From Streptomyces alanosinicus (GTDB lineage Bacteria > Actinomycetota > Actinomycetes > Streptomycetales > Streptomycetaceae), in assembly GCF_014650595.1 (NCBI RefSeq), contig NZ_BMVG01000001.1, positions 1,299,543-1,363,542 on the forward strand: a DNA stretch of 64,000 nucleotides, in the 5' to 3' direction. The position numbers and the translations under genes were made by a program. The notes beneath the pieces are model-generated. The model saw only the letters and a program-made list of their open reading frames with translations, did no database searches and had not been told where the DNA came from. Position 1 is the first letter of the stretch. Each line of letters starts with the position of its first letter. Positions 1-9,230 of the stretch are shown here, piece by piece.

Positions 1-222
1 GCCGCGCAGCACCTCCGCCTTCCTGACCTCGGCCTGGAGGCGGGCGAGCTTGCTGGTGATCTTCTGCGCCTCGTCCGGGTCGTCCCAGAGGGACGGCGCG
101 GCCGCCTGCTCCTCGAGCACGGCGATGTCTGCCCTCATCGCGTCGAGGTCCAGGACGGCCTCGATCGACTCCATGGTCGAGGAGAGGGACTTCAGCTCTT
201 CGGATACATCGACGACTGCCAC
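1..222 (-). CDS. prfB: Peptide chain release factor 2 (RF2), N-terminal 74 residues only
   Basis: Class I release factor that recognises UGA/UAA in the ribosomal A site and triggers peptidyl-tRNA hydrolysis. The gene starts with GTG at 222 and runs off the left edge of the window, so only the first 74 residues are visible. They begin [13 protein letters not shown] and contain the helical segment ending [15 protein letters not shown], which is characteristic of RF2 domain 1; the GGQ and codon-recognition motifs lie outside. It is on the same strand as pkaB, with about 213 bp between the pkaB stop and this start, so it may have its own promoter. The RF2 identification rests on N-terminal similarity and on the conserved order prfB-pkaB-pkaA known in Streptomyces. 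Confidence 0.9.
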   Translation of the reverse strand, partial: MAVVDVSEELKSLSSTMESIEAVLDLDAMRADIAVLEEQAAAPSLWDDPDEAQKITSKLARLQAEVRKAEVLRG

Positions 223-435
223 GCCTCCAGCGTAACGGCTGTGGCAACCGACCTCGGCCCCGCTGCCCGGGGGCTCCGCCCACAGACCCCCGCCTGCCAC
301 CCACCCACCCGTCCCGGTCGGCCGGGAGGGCACCGTCCCGGCGGACCGGACCGACCGGAATCGCACGACCGCCCTCCCCGCTCTTCCCTCCTCCCGCCCC
401 CGGCCCGAGGTCCAGGGGGGAGCCCCCGGGATGAG

Positions 436-1662
436 TCAGGGGGCAGACGTGCTGTGGGTGTCCTGTGGTGGCTTCGAGTCCCCGTCGGAAGAGGCCGCGT
501 ACGCGCCGACCCCCACGATCGCCGCCAGCGCCACCCCGGCCACGCCCAGCGTGATCCGGCGCCGCCGCACCGTGGCCCGGTGCTTGGCCGAGCCCGGCCG
601 TGGCGTACCGGTGGCCCGAGGGGCGCGCGCGGTCCCGTGGGCGCCGCCCGCCAGCTCGTCCGGCCCCGGCACCCGCATCGACGTATGCGTGTCCCGGTTG
701 GAGTCCGGCTTGGCCCCGGGGACGAGGGACACCGCTCCCCGCCGGCGTACCGGCTCCCCCGCCGGCGGTGCCGTCGGCGCGGACTCCTCCGCCGCCTCCT
801 CGGAGAGGTCCGGCTCGTCCACGTCGAGCGGCGGCATCCCGGCCAGCAGCGGCAGCTGCTCACGCAGCCGCGCCGCCAGCTCCGAGGCGCGCAGCCGGGA
901 CGCGGGCGCCTTGGCCAGGCACTGCACGAGCAGCTGCCACAGCTCTTCGGGGATGCCGGGGAGGGGGACGACCGTCTCGGTGACGTGGCGGCGCAGGACC
1001 GCACCCGGGTGGCCCCCGCCGAAGGGGGTGAAGCCCGCCAGCAGCTCGTACAGGACCGTCGCGAGGGCGTAGATGTCGACCGCCGCGCGCGGTGGCAGGC
1101 CCTCGACGATCTCGGGGGCGAGGTAGTCCGGCGTCCCGATGATCTTCGTGGCCCGGGTCCGCTTCGGCGAGTCGATCAGCTTGGCGACGCCGAAGTCGGT
1201 CAGCAGGGCGGGGTGGGCGCCGCCGGGGCCGAGCGGGCCCTGCATGTCGAGGAGGACGTTCTCGGGCTTGACGTCGCGGTGCACGACCCCGGCCGCGTGG
1301 GCCGCCGCCAGCGCGTCGGCGACGTCGGCGACGATGGCCACGGCCGCCTCGGGGGCGAGCCGCCGCTCGCGCTCCAGGCGGGTGCGCAGATCGGTACCGC
1401 GCACGAGGTCCATGACCAGGGCCAGGTCGTTGCCGTCGACGACCAGGTCGCGCACGGTGACGATGTGCGGGTGCTCCAGGCCGAGCAGCGCGGTGCGCTC
1501 CTGGACGAAACGTCCGACCAGCTCCTGGTCGGAGGAGAGGTCCTCGCGCAGCAGCTTGACGGCGACGGGGCCCTCCGGCCCCTCGCCCAGCCACACCGTG
1601 CCGGCGCTGCCCCGCCCCAGGATCTGGTTCGCGGTGTACCGGCTGCCGATCTTCCGTGCCAA
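436..1662 (-). CDS. pkaB: Membrane-anchored Ser/Thr protein kinase PkaB
   Basis: Hanks-type kinase of 408 residues. Kinase domain about residues 9-265: glycine loop GRGSAG (16-21), VAVK lysine K36, catalytic HRD with D130, DFG with D156, then GTPDYLAPE. A Pro/Ala-rich juxtamembrane stretch follows, then one membrane segment (about residues 371-391, LGVAGVALAAIVGVGAYAA) and a short tail that is probably extracytoplasmic. The start is TTG at 1662, chosen because the kinase fold begins at once and an AGGAG sits about 6 nt upstream. It lies 147 bp downstream of pkaA on the same strand, so the two are probably co-transcribed. In S. coelicolor the shorter of this pair is PkaB. All catalytic residues are present; substrates are not known from sequence. 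Confidence 0.93.
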   Translation of the reverse strand: MARKIGSRYTANQILGRGSAGTVWLGEGPEGPVAVKLLREDLSSDQELVGRFVQERTALLGLEHPHIVTVRDLVVDGNDLALVMDLVRGTDLRTRLERERRLAPEAAVAIVADVADALAAAHAAGVVHRDVKPENVLLDMQGPLGPGGAHPALLTDFGVAKLIDSPKRTRATKIIGTPDYLAPEIVEGLPPRAAVDIYALATVLYELLAGFTPFGGGHPGAVLRRHVTETVVPLPGIPEELWQLLVQCLAKAPASRLRASELAARLREQLPLLAGMPPLDVDEPDLSEEAAEESAPTAPPAGEPVRRRGAVSLVPGAKPDSNRDTHTSMRVPGPDELAGGAHGTARAPRATGTPRPGSAKHRATVRRRRITLGVAGVALAAIVGVGAYAASSDGDSKPPQDTHSTSAP

Positions 1663-1809
1663 GACTGCTCCTACAGACGCGTGTTGCCGCTAAAACTACG
1701 CGTCCGGCGAGCCAACCTTCACCGCGGAGACGGAAATCACCCGCCAGGTGTCGACAAATCCCCAGACTCGCGACCGGTTACCGCGAGTACGGGGTTCATG
1801 TACCAGGGG

Positions 1810-3489
1810 TCAGTTGCCGCCCGAGCCGCCCAGCTCCTTCACCCACTTGCTCGTCTGGTGGACCCAGTGGGTCACCTCGTGCCAGTAGCCGCGGCCCTGG
1901 CCGATCCAGGTGTGCAGCGGGGTCAGCTCATAGATCAGCCAGCTCGCCACGACCAGGATGACGATCGTGAACAGACAGCCCTTCAGACAGCCGAGCCCCG
2001 GGATCTTCATGGGGTTGGCGCTGCGCTGACGCGGCGCGCGCGGCTCACGGGCGGGCCGCTGCGGCTCCGGGACGGGCGGCGCGTACCGCTGCGGCTGCTG
2101 CGGCGGGGCGTACTGCTGGGGCTGCGCCTGCGGCGCATAGCCGTACCCCTGCTGGTATCCCTGCTGCCGGCCGCGCCGCTGCGGCTGCTGGGGGCGGCCC
2201 TGCGGGGCCTGGCGCGGCTGCTGTCCGGGCCGGGCGACCTGCCGCTGCGGCCGGTGACGCAGCGGGTCGTCCTCCGGGGACAGGAACTGCTGGACCTGGG
2301 TCTGTTCGTTGCGGTCGCGGGCCGCGGCCAGCTGGGACTGCCAGGGGTGCGGCTGCTCGGGCTGCTGTCCCTGCGGGCCCGTGTTCGGCAGCACGGCCGT
2401 CGGGTCCGCCGCACCGGTGTTCGGCAGTACGGCGGTGGGGTCGGCGGCGCCGGCGGGGCCACCGGTGTGCGGCAGCACGCTCGTCGCCCCGTTCGGGTCG
2501 TACGAGCCCTGCGGCGCGTTCGTCGGCAGCACCTGGGTGGGGTCGGCGGCACCGGGCACCCCCGGGACGGCCGTCGGGGCCGGGTCCGGGGCCAGCAGCG
2601 CGCCGACGCCCTCGGCCGCGGCGATCTGCGCGGGGTTCGCATGCACCCCGGTGCCCTCGGCGACGACCCGCAGTCCGCGCGCGAGGCTCTCGGCGCTCGG
2701 GCGCTCCTCCGGGCTCTTGCGCAGACAGCGTTCTATGACGGTCCACAGCGGGTCGGGGATGGTCGAGGGGCGGCGCGGCTCGGCGCTCAGATGCTGGTGC
2801 AGCACCTCCAGGGCCGTGCTGCCGGCAAACGGCGGACGGCCGGTGACCAGCTCGTACAGCAGGATGCCGGCGCCGTAGATGTCGACCGCGGAGGTCTGCG
2901 GGCGGCCCTCGGCGGACTCCGGTGCCACGTACGCGGGCGTGCCGACGAATTCCTGGGTGCGGGTCAGGCCCGGGGAGTCGGCGAGGCGGGCGATGCCGAA
3001 GTCGGTCAGCATCGGGTGCATCTGGCCGTCGTTCTGCGCGAGCAGTACGTTGGCGGGCTTCAGGTCGCGGTGCACGACCCCGTCGGCGTGGCTCACGGCG
3101 AGCGCGTCGGCGATCTGCGCGGTCATCAGCGCGGCGGCGACCGGGGTGAAGGGGCCGTTCTCGCGCAGATAGCGGTGCAGGTCGGGGCCGTCGACGAGGT
3201 CCATGACCAGCGCCAGCAGATCGCCCTCGACGACCAGGTCGCGGACCCGGACGATGTTCGGGTGGGTCAGGCGGAGCAGGACGGAGCGCTCCCGCAGGAA
3301 GCGCATCACGATGTCCGGATCGCTCGCCAGCTCCTCCTTGAGGACCTTGATCGCGACCGTCTCGCCCGGCTGACCGGCCACGGCCGCCTCGGCGCCCGCG
3401 GTCTCGCGCTGGCGCGCACGCCAGACGGTGCCTGTGGCGCCGCGTCCGAGCGGCTCCTCAAGCAGGTACTTGCTGCCGACTGGCCGCAC
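1810..3489 (-). CDS. pkaA: Ser/Thr protein kinase PkaA with TxVLP repeat tail
   Basis: Hanks-type kinase of 559 residues, first gene of the pkaA-pkaB unit, GTG start at 3489. Kinase domain about 8-275: glycine loop GRGATG (15-20), K48 in VAIK, D142 in HRD, D163 in DFG. Residues 316-370 contain four copies of a threonine motif (TQVLP, TSVLP, TAVLP twice). A Gln/Pro/Tyr-rich tract (about 400-490) follows, then one hydrophobic helix (about 507-525) and a 35-residue tail rich in Trp and His. The kinase is therefore cytoplasmic and membrane-tethered near its C terminus. The Thr motifs look like autophosphorylation or FHA-docking sites, and the divergent neighbour encodes an FHA protein; that link is inferred. 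Confidence 0.93.
   Translation of the reverse strand: MRPVGSKYLLEEPLGRGATGTVWRARQRETAGAEAAVAGQPGETVAIKVLKEELASDPDIVMRFLRERSVLLRLTHPNIVRVRDLVVEGDLLALVMDLVDGPDLHRYLRENGPFTPVAAALMTAQIADALAVSHADGVVHRDLKPANVLLAQNDGQMHPMLTDFGIARLADSPGLTRTQEFVGTPAYVAPESAEGRPQTSAVDIYGAGILLYELVTGRPPFAGSTALEVLHQHLSAEPRRPSTIPDPLWTVIERCLRKSPEERPSAESLARGLRVVAEGTGVHANPAQIAAAEGVGALLAPDPAPTAVPGVPGAADPTQVLPTNAPQGSYDPNGATSVLPHTGGPAGAADPTAVLPNTGAADPTAVLPNTGPQGQQPEQPHPWQSQLAAARDRNEQTQVQQFLSPEDDPLRHRPQRQVARPGQQPRQAPQGRPQQPQRRGRQQGYQQGYGYAPQAQPQQYAPPQQPQRYAPPVPEPQRPAREPRAPRQRSANPMKIPGLGCLKGCLFTIVILVVASWLIYELTPLHTWIGQGRGYWHEVTHWVHQTSKWVKELGGSGGN
2379..2544 (-). repeat. TxVLP-motif repeat array inside pkaA
   Basis: This stretch encodes PkaA residues 316-370 and holds four degenerate copies of (D/G)(P/A)T-x-VLP. 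The last two are nearly identical 12-residue units (DPTAVLPNTG plus two alanines). DNA copies are diverged at third positions, so this is an old protein-level repeat rather than a recent duplication. Confidence 0.75.
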
Positions 3490-3788
3490 GTCACGCGCTC
3501 CCTGCTGCTTGCTGGTGCTTGCTTGCCTGCATTCCGGTTGTTCCGCCCCACTGTAGTGCCGCCCTCGGGGGCGTCACTGCTCGTCCGGAAGACGCGCGTC
3601 CCGGCCTCCTGGTTGCCGGGACCGGACGTGACTGATCTCAAGTGATCGCCGGTGTCCTACTGGTCAGGCACTTTTGGGGGCAGAGCCGACCAATCAAGAT
3701 CACTTCTTTCCGGGTGCCGGGCGCGTTGTCGGTGGCAGGTGCGAGGATGCCTTCCAGTACTGGCCGACGTGCTCGTGTTGGGGTGGGG

Positions 3789-6700
3789 ATGCAGATCCGG
3801 CTGACCGTCGTAGACCCGCTGGGCCCGTCCTCGCCGCGGGGGCGTGCCGCGAGCCGCGACGTGCTGGTCACGGCGCCCACCGGCACGGATCTGGCCGCGG
3901 TCGCGTCGGCGCTGGCCGGGGCGGTCACCGGCGAGGGCGGCGCGGGCCGCGACACCGGCGGAGCCTCCGTGGTGCTGTACGCCGGGACCGAACGCCTCGA
4001 CCCCCGCCACCGCACCCTCGGCGAGCCCCCGCTGGTCGACGGCGCCGTGCTGTCCCTGGGCGCCCCGGCGGCCGCCGAGCCGCATCCCGAGCCGGACGAC
4101 GCGCCGACCCAGCTGCATGTCGTGGCGGGCCCGGACGCCGGCGGGGTCCATCTGCTGCACGGCGGCCGGATCACCGTGGGCCGCTCGGACGAAGCGGATG
4201 TGCCGCTGGACGACCCCGATGTCTCCCGGCTGCACTGCGCGGTCACCGTCGGCGCGGACGGCCGCGTCTCGGTCGCCGACCTCGGCTCCACGAACGGGAC
4301 GGCGCTGGACGGGGTGCGGGTGGGTGAGCGTCCGGTGCGGGTCCCTGCCGGGGGCCTGCTGCGGATCGGGGAGTCAGCGCTGCGGGTCGCGGTGACGCCG
4401 GGGGCGGGGGCGCGGGTCGTCTCCGACGGGGAGGGGTGTCTCCGGGTCGTCCGGGACGACCTTTCCGGTTCCGGCGGGAAGGATGCGCCGTCGGCGGCCC
4501 CGGGCGGGTCTCCCGCGGGTGCGGCGTCGGCGACGGGTGCGGCGGCGTCCCGTGCCGACGCGGCTTCCGGGCGGTCGGCTCAGCATGGGTACGGGGCCGG
4601 CGGATGGGGGGCCTCGGGGGGTGAGGGTCCCGCGCACCGGGCCGCGGAGCCCGGCGTGGTGCCGGGCCAGGGCAGGGCGCCGTCGATCGAGAACCACAGG
4701 GGTATCGAGAACCACAGGGGTGGGGACACCCACGCCGGGCGCTTCGGCGTCGGCGGGCCCGGTCCGGTGGCCGGAGCGTTCCCCGCACCCGGCGAGGATC
4801 CGCGCGCGGACGGCCGTGAGGACACTTCCGTCGGGGGCGGCGGCGTGCCGCAGGGCGCGCGGCGGCGTGGGCTCGGCGCGTGGGCGCGGCGGCTGGCCGG
4901 AGGGCGCGGTGAGCAGCCCGCCGGCCCCGAGACGTACGACGGCACCCCGGCCGGCACCGACAGCGGCGCCGCCCCGCCGGCCAGCGCACCGCAGCAGCCC
5001 GAGACCTGGCCGGATCCCGCCGCCCTGCTGCTGGCGGCGCTCGGCCCCGGGCCCCGGCTGTGGGAGCGCGAGCCCGGCCACGCGGAGGCGCTGACGGTGC
5101 GGCTCGGCACGGCCGACCGGAGCGCGCCGGACGGCTCCGGCCTGCTGCCCGCGGTGCCCGTGACGGCGGCACTGCGCGAGGCGGGCGCGCTGGGTCTGGC
5201 CGGTCCGCGCCCCCGGCTGTCCGGGCTGGCCCGCGCCGTGCTCGCCCAGCTGGCCGCGCTGCACTCCCCCGACCAGCTGGAGATCGTGCTGATCAGCGCC
5301 GACCGCTCGCGCCCCGTGGCGGAGCGCACGGCCGAGTGGTCCTGGCTGGGCTGGCTGCCGCACATCCGGCCGGCCCACGGCCAGGACTGCCGGCTGCTGT
5401 TGGCCTACGACCGCGAACAGGCGGCGGCCCGCGCGCAGGAGCTGCTGCGCCGGGTGGACGACCACGCGGCGACCGGCCGGAGCGCCGCCCACCCCGGGCG
5501 CGCGACCGTGCCCACCACCACGCCGGGCACCCCCGCGCACGCCGATCCGTACGGCACCCCCGCGCACGCCGATCCGTCCGGCACTTCCGCACACGGCGAT
5601 CCGTCCGGCACCCTCGGGCACCGCGATCCGTCCGGCACCCCCGGGCACGCCGACCCGTCGGGCGCCCTCGGGCACGGCGATCCGTCCGGCACCGTCGTGG
5701 ACGGTTCCCGCCCGGGTGCCGTCGCCCAGGTCTCCCCCTCGGGCGCACCGGCGGCGCGGGATGCCGCCGAGGCGCTCGGTGCGCCGCCCTCCCCGGGCCG
5801 GACGGCCGGCGACCACGGCCCCGGCCCCGCCGGGCCCGCCGCCCCCGCCCCGGGACTCGTTTCCGGCCACCCCGGCCACCCCGGCACCCCCGGCGTACCG
5901 CCTCCCGCACCCTTCCCCCGTCGCCCCGGCCACCCCGGCGACTCCACGCCTGCGCACGCCCCCCGCATCCCCGCCGCCCCCGACACCGCCGGGATCCCCT
6001 CCCAGCAGTCCGCTCCCGCGCCCGGCGGGCACACCGCCTCCTCCGCCCACCACGCGCCGGCCGGTCCCGCCGCCCGCCGGCCCTCCTGGGCCAAGGGTGA
6101 CGGCGAGACCGGCGCAGGCGGTTTCCCGGGGCCCTACACGGTCGTCGTCGTGGACGGGGATCCCGGCGGCGGCGCGCTGCAGGACGCCATGGCGCGGCTT
6201 GCCGCGGCCGGGCCGCGGGCCGGGATCCATGTGATCTGTCTCGCCGAGACGGAGCCGGCCTCGCCCGCCTCCCCCGTGGCGCTGACGTACGAGGCCGCGT
6301 GCGCGGTGGCGCCGACGTTCCGGCACTGCGGTGCCGTGGCGCTGCTCAGCGGTGATGTCGCGACCGCGCTGCATCTGATGCGGGTGGCGCCGGGCGGACC
6401 CGTCGGACCGGGCACGCTCGCCGCCGTGGACGCGGTCTCCCCCGCCTGGGCGGAGCGGTTCGCGCGGGCGCTGGCACCGTTGCGACCGGACGGCCCGGTC
6501 GGTGTGCGGGACACGCGCGTGGCCGCGCCGTTGCCGCAGTCGGCGCGGCTGCTGGACGAGTTGGGGCTGGCCCGCGCCACCCCGGCGTCGCTGATGGCGC
6601 GCTGGGCGGACGCCGCGGACGACACCCGGGCGGCGGGCGGCCGGGCGCGGGCGGTGCTCGGTGCCGGGCCGCACGGACCGCTCACGGCCGACCTGGTGGC

Positions 6701-7658
6701 CGACGGGCCGCATCTGCTGATCGAGGGGCCGGCCGGCAGCGGTCGTACGGAGTTGCTGCGGGCCCTGGTGGCCTCGCTGGCCGCCGCCGAGCGGCCGGAC
6801 CGGCTGGGCGTGGTGCTGGTCGACGGCCGGGACGGCATCGCGACGGGCGCGGCGCGCGGCGAGGGCCTGCGGGTGTGCACCGACATACCGCATGTCACCA
6901 CGCATCTCGTCGCCAACGACCCGGTGCGGATGCGGGAGTTCGCCCAGTCGCTGGCCGCCGAGCTGAAGCGGCGGGCGGAGCTGCTGGACCGCACGGACTT
7001 CGCGCAGTGGCACGCGGGGCGTGCGGCGGCGGGCCGGTTCGTGACGCAGCGCGCGCCCGCGAACGGCGACATAGAGGCGCCGCCCAGCTCCACCCTGCGG
7101 CTGCGGCCGGGGGCGGCCGCGCGCCGGCAGGCCGAGGCGGCGCCGCCGTTGCCCCGGCTCGTGGTCGTCGTCGACGATCTGGACGCGCTGGTCTCACCCT
7201 CGCTCGGCTCGCCGGGCCGGCCCGCGGCCGGTTCGGTGATGCGCGCCCTGGAGGCGGTCGCCCGGGACGGCGAGCGGCTCGGGGTGCACCTGGTGGCGGC
7301 GGCCGGGATCGGGGGTCGTACGGCGGAGACGGAGCCCGCGCGGCAGGCGGCCCTGCGGGTCGTGCTCGACGCTCCCCAGCAGGGGCCGGAGGAACCGGCG
7401 CCGGGGCGTGGCCGGCTGGCGCGGCCGGACGGGCAGGGCATCGGTTTCCAGGGCGGCCGGGTGACGGGCCGTATCCCGCGTACGGCGACCCAGCGGCCGA
7501 CAGTGGTGCCGCTGGACTGGCAGCGTATGGGCGACCCGCCCACCCGCCGGCCGGTGCGGGAGCTGGGCAACGGCCCCACCGACCTGGCACTGTTGGCGAG
7601 CGCGGTGGAGCGGGCGGCCCGGGAGGTGTCGGCGGCCCGGGTGCCGTCCCTGCTGTAG
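3789..7658 (+). CDS. FHA domain protein with FtsK/SpoIIIE (EssC-like) ATPase region
   Basis: Large protein of 1289 residues. The ATG at 3789 is preferred over an upstream in-frame start at 3642 because residues from MQIRLTVVDPLG onward look folded (a possible ubiquitin-like N-domain as in EssC) and the upstream 49 codons overlap the divergent promoter region. An FHA domain spans about 108-195 (VGRS, SRLH, STNGT). A low-complexity linker follows, then an EssC/EccC-type segment (LHSPDQL near 489, W-WLGWLPH near 516). A 9-residue repeat block (580-633) and a Pro-rich tract lead to a C-terminal ATPase with P-loop GPAGSGRT (R986 replaces the usual Lys) and Walker B DD at 1129-1130. No membrane helices are evident. 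Divergent from pkaA. Function unknown; likely reads phosphothreonine. Confidence 0.8.
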   Translation: MQIRLTVVDPLGPSSPRGRAASRDVLVTAPTGTDLAAVASALAGAVTGEGGAGRDTGGASVVLYAGTERLDPRHRTLGEPPLVDGAVLSLGAPAAAEPHPEPDDAPTQLHVVAGPDAGGVHLLHGGRITVGRSDEADVPLDDPDVSRLHCAVTVGADGRVSVADLGSTNGTALDGVRVGERPVRVPAGGLLRIGESALRVAVTPGAGARVVSDGEGCLRVVRDDLSGSGGKDAPSAAPGGSPAGAASATGAAASRADAASGRSAQHGYGAGGWGASGGEGPAHRAAEPGVVPGQGRAPSIENHRGIENHRGGDTHAGRFGVGGPGPVAGAFPAPGEDPRADGREDTSVGGGGVPQGARRRGLGAWARRLAGGRGEQPAGPETYDGTPAGTDSGAAPPASAPQQPETWPDPAALLLAALGPGPRLWEREPGHAEALTVRLGTADRSAPDGSGLLPAVPVTAALREAGALGLAGPRPRLSGLARAVLAQLAALHSPDQLEIVLISADRSRPVAERTAEWSWLGWLPHIRPAHGQDCRLLLAYDREQAAARAQELLRRVDDHAATGRSAAHPGRATVPTTTPGTPAHADPYGTPAHADPSGTSAHGDPSGTLGHRDPSGTPGHADPSGALGHGDPSGTVVDGSRPGAVAQVSPSGAPAARDAAEALGAPPSPGRTAGDHGPGPAGPAAPAPGLVSGHPGHPGTPGVPPPAPFPRRPGHPGDSTPAHAPRIPAAPDTAGIPSQQSAPAPGGHTASSAHHAPAGPAARRPSWAKGDGETGAGGFPGPYTVVVVDGDPGGGALQDAMARLAAAGPRAGIHVICLAETEPASPASPVALTYEAACAVAPTFRHCGAVALLSGDVATALHLMRVAPGGPVGPGTLAAVDAVSPAWAERFARALAPLRPDGPVGVRDTRVAAPLPQSARLLDELGLARATPASLMARWADAADDTRAAGGRARAVLGAGPHGPLTADLVADGPHLLIEGPAGSGRTELLRALVASLAAAERPDRLGVVLVDGRDGIATGAARGEGLRVCTDIPHVTTHLVANDPVRMREFAQSLAAELKRRAELLDRTDFAQWHAGRAAAGRFVTQRAPANGDIEAPPSSTLRLRPGAAARRQAEAAPPLPRLVVVVDDLDALVSPSLGSPGRPAAGSVMRALEAVARDGERLGVHLVAAAGIGGRTAETEPARQAALRVVLDAPQQGPEEPAPGRGRLARPDGQGIGFQGGRVTGRIPRTATQRPTVVPLDWQRMGDPPTRRPVRELGNGPTDLALLASAVERAAREVSAARVPSLL
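5526..5687 (+). repeat. Six tandem 27-bp units (9-residue GTPxHxDPS repeat)
   Basis: Six consecutive in-frame 27-bp copies encode GTPAHADPY, GTPAHADPS, GTSAHGDPS, GTLGHRDPS, GTPGHADPS and GALGHGDPS, followed by a broken seventh (GTVVDG). They sit in the disordered linker of the FHA/FtsK-like protein. The DNA is similar enough between copies for slippage to change copy number. Confidence 0.9.
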
Positions 7659-7843
7659 GCCGGGCTGCCGAAGACAGACGCATACACCCCCGGTCACGAG
7701 CCGGTCACGATGAGCCGCCGGACACCGCAGGCGCTCTTGCCCGCCTTGAGCGGCCCGGCGTACACCGGAGCGCACAAGAGAAGAGTTCTGAGGCTCGACG
7801 ACGTTCAGACGACGTTCAACGGAGAACGACGAACGGGGAAGTG

Positions 7844-9223
7844 ATGCGCAGCAGGAGCAGCACCATCCGGACACACAGGACCCTCACCCCACTCGCCGCG
7901 CTGCTCGCGGGAGCCCTCGCGCTCACCGCCTGCTCCGGCAGCGGTGACAAGGACAAGGACAAGGGCGGCGGGGAGCAGACCCCGAGCGCCTCCACCGTCT
8001 CCCTGCCGAAGCTGAACGGCGCCCATCTGGAGGTGGCCGCCGTCTGGACCGGCGCCGAGCAGGCCAACTTCAAGAAGGTCCTCGCCGAGTTCGAGAAGCG
8101 CACGGGCGCGACCGTCACCTTCGTGCCCGCCCAGGACCCGATCATCAACTTCCTCGGTTCGAAGATCGCTGGCGGCCAGCCGCCGGACGTGGCCATGCTG
8201 CCGCAGCCCGGCGCGATCAAACAGGCCGTGCAGAACAAGTGGGCCAAGCCGCTCGGCCCGGACGCCCTGAAGGAACTGCGGAAGAACTACTCGCAGGGCT
8301 GGCAGGACATCGGCACGGTCGGCGGCACGCCGTACGGCGTCTACTACAAGGCCGCCAACAAGTCGCTGATCTGGTACAACGCCAAGGTCTTCGAGAACGC
8401 GGGCGCCAAGGAGCCGAAGACCTGGCAGGACCTGCTGACCGCGGCGCGGGCGGTGTACGACTCCGGGGTCACCCCGTTCTCGGTGCCGGGCGCCGACGGC
8501 TGGCCGCTGACGGACTGGTTCGAGAACGTGTATCTGTCCCAGGCGGGGCCCGAGAAGTACGACCAGCTCGCCCAGCACAAGATCAAGTGGACGGATCCCT
8601 CGGTCAAGCAGGCCCTCACGACACTCGCGCAGATCTGGGGCAAGAAGGACTATCTGGCGGGTGGTCAGGACGGCGCGCTGCAGACGGAGTTCCCGGCCTC
8701 GGTCACCCAGACCTTCACCGGCGGCGACCAGCCGAAGGCCGCGATGGTCTACGAGGGCGACTTCGTGCAGGTCAACATCGGTGAGACCAAGGCGAAGGTG
8801 GGCACGGACGCGAAGGTGTTCCCGTTCCCGGCCGTGGGTTCCGCCGCGCCCGTGGTCTCCGGCGGTGACGCGGCGGTGATCCTGAAGGACTCCAAGGCGG
8901 CGCAGGCCCTGGCCACCTTCCTCGCCTCCCCGGACGCGGCGACGATCCAGGCGAAGCTCGGCGGCTATCTCTCGCCGAACAGGAACGTGCCGGTCTCGGC
9001 GTACCCGAACGCGGTGCAGCAGAAGATCGCCAAGGCGCTGATCGCGTCCGGTGACGACTTCCGCTTCGACATGTCCGACCAGGCCCCGCAGGCCTTCGGC
9101 GGCACCCCGGGCAAGGGCGAGTGGAAGGACCTGCAGGACTTCCTGAAGAACCCGGCGGACGTGGCGGGCGCCCAGGCGAAGCTGGAGAAGGACGCGGCGG
9201 CGGCGTACGGAAGCGGGAGCTGA
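7844..9223 (+). CDS. ABC transporter substrate-binding lipoprotein (carbohydrate type)
   Basis: Family 1 extracellular solute-binding protein of 459 residues that captures a sugar or oligosaccharide outside the membrane. The signal peptide ends in lipobox LTAC with the lipidated Cys at residue 30, followed by a Lys/Asp/Gly linker. The ATG at 7844 follows GGGGAA at 5 nt; an in-frame GTG lies 3 nt earlier. Typical elements include GGQPPDVAMLPQPG (hinge region), YYKAANKSLIWYN and TWQDLLTAA. First gene of a three-gene importer with both permeases immediately downstream (7 nt to the next gene). The ligand cannot be read from sequence. No ATPase is encoded nearby; Streptomyces commonly uses the shared ATPase MsiK for such importers (known for the family, inferred here). 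Confidence 0.9.
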   Translation: MRSRSSTIRTHRTLTPLAALLAGALALTACSGSGDKDKDKGGGEQTPSASTVSLPKLNGAHLEVAAVWTGAEQANFKKVLAEFEKRTGATVTFVPAQDPIINFLGSKIAGGQPPDVAMLPQPGAIKQAVQNKWAKPLGPDALKELRKNYSQGWQDIGTVGGTPYGVYYKAANKSLIWYNAKVFENAGAKEPKTWQDLLTAARAVYDSGVTPFSVPGADGWPLTDWFENVYLSQAGPEKYDQLAQHKIKWTDPSVKQALTTLAQIWGKKDYLAGGQDGALQTEFPASVTQTFTGGDQPKAAMVYEGDFVQVNIGETKAKVGTDAKVFPFPAVGSAAPVVSGGDAAVILKDSKAAQALATFLASPDAATIQAKLGGYLSPNRNVPVSAYPNAVQQKIAKALIASGDDFRFDMSDQAPQAFGGTPGKGEWKDLQDFLKNPADVAGAQAKLEKDAAAAYGSGS

Positions 9224-9230
9224 GCCGGCG

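Noticed and set aside
400..435. G/C palindrome just after pkaB as a terminator
   Set aside because: Complementary runs leave too small a loop for a stable hairpin and pairing is ambiguous.
5526..5687. CRISPR-like regular repeats
   Set aside because: Repeats are contiguous, in frame and coding, without spacers. The same applies to 20073-20162, 51651-51720 and 53571-53654.
3789..7658. Type VII secretion locus
   Set aside because: Only an EssC-like protein is present; no WXG100 substrate, EccB/D/E or mycosin genes flank it and it lacks membrane helices.
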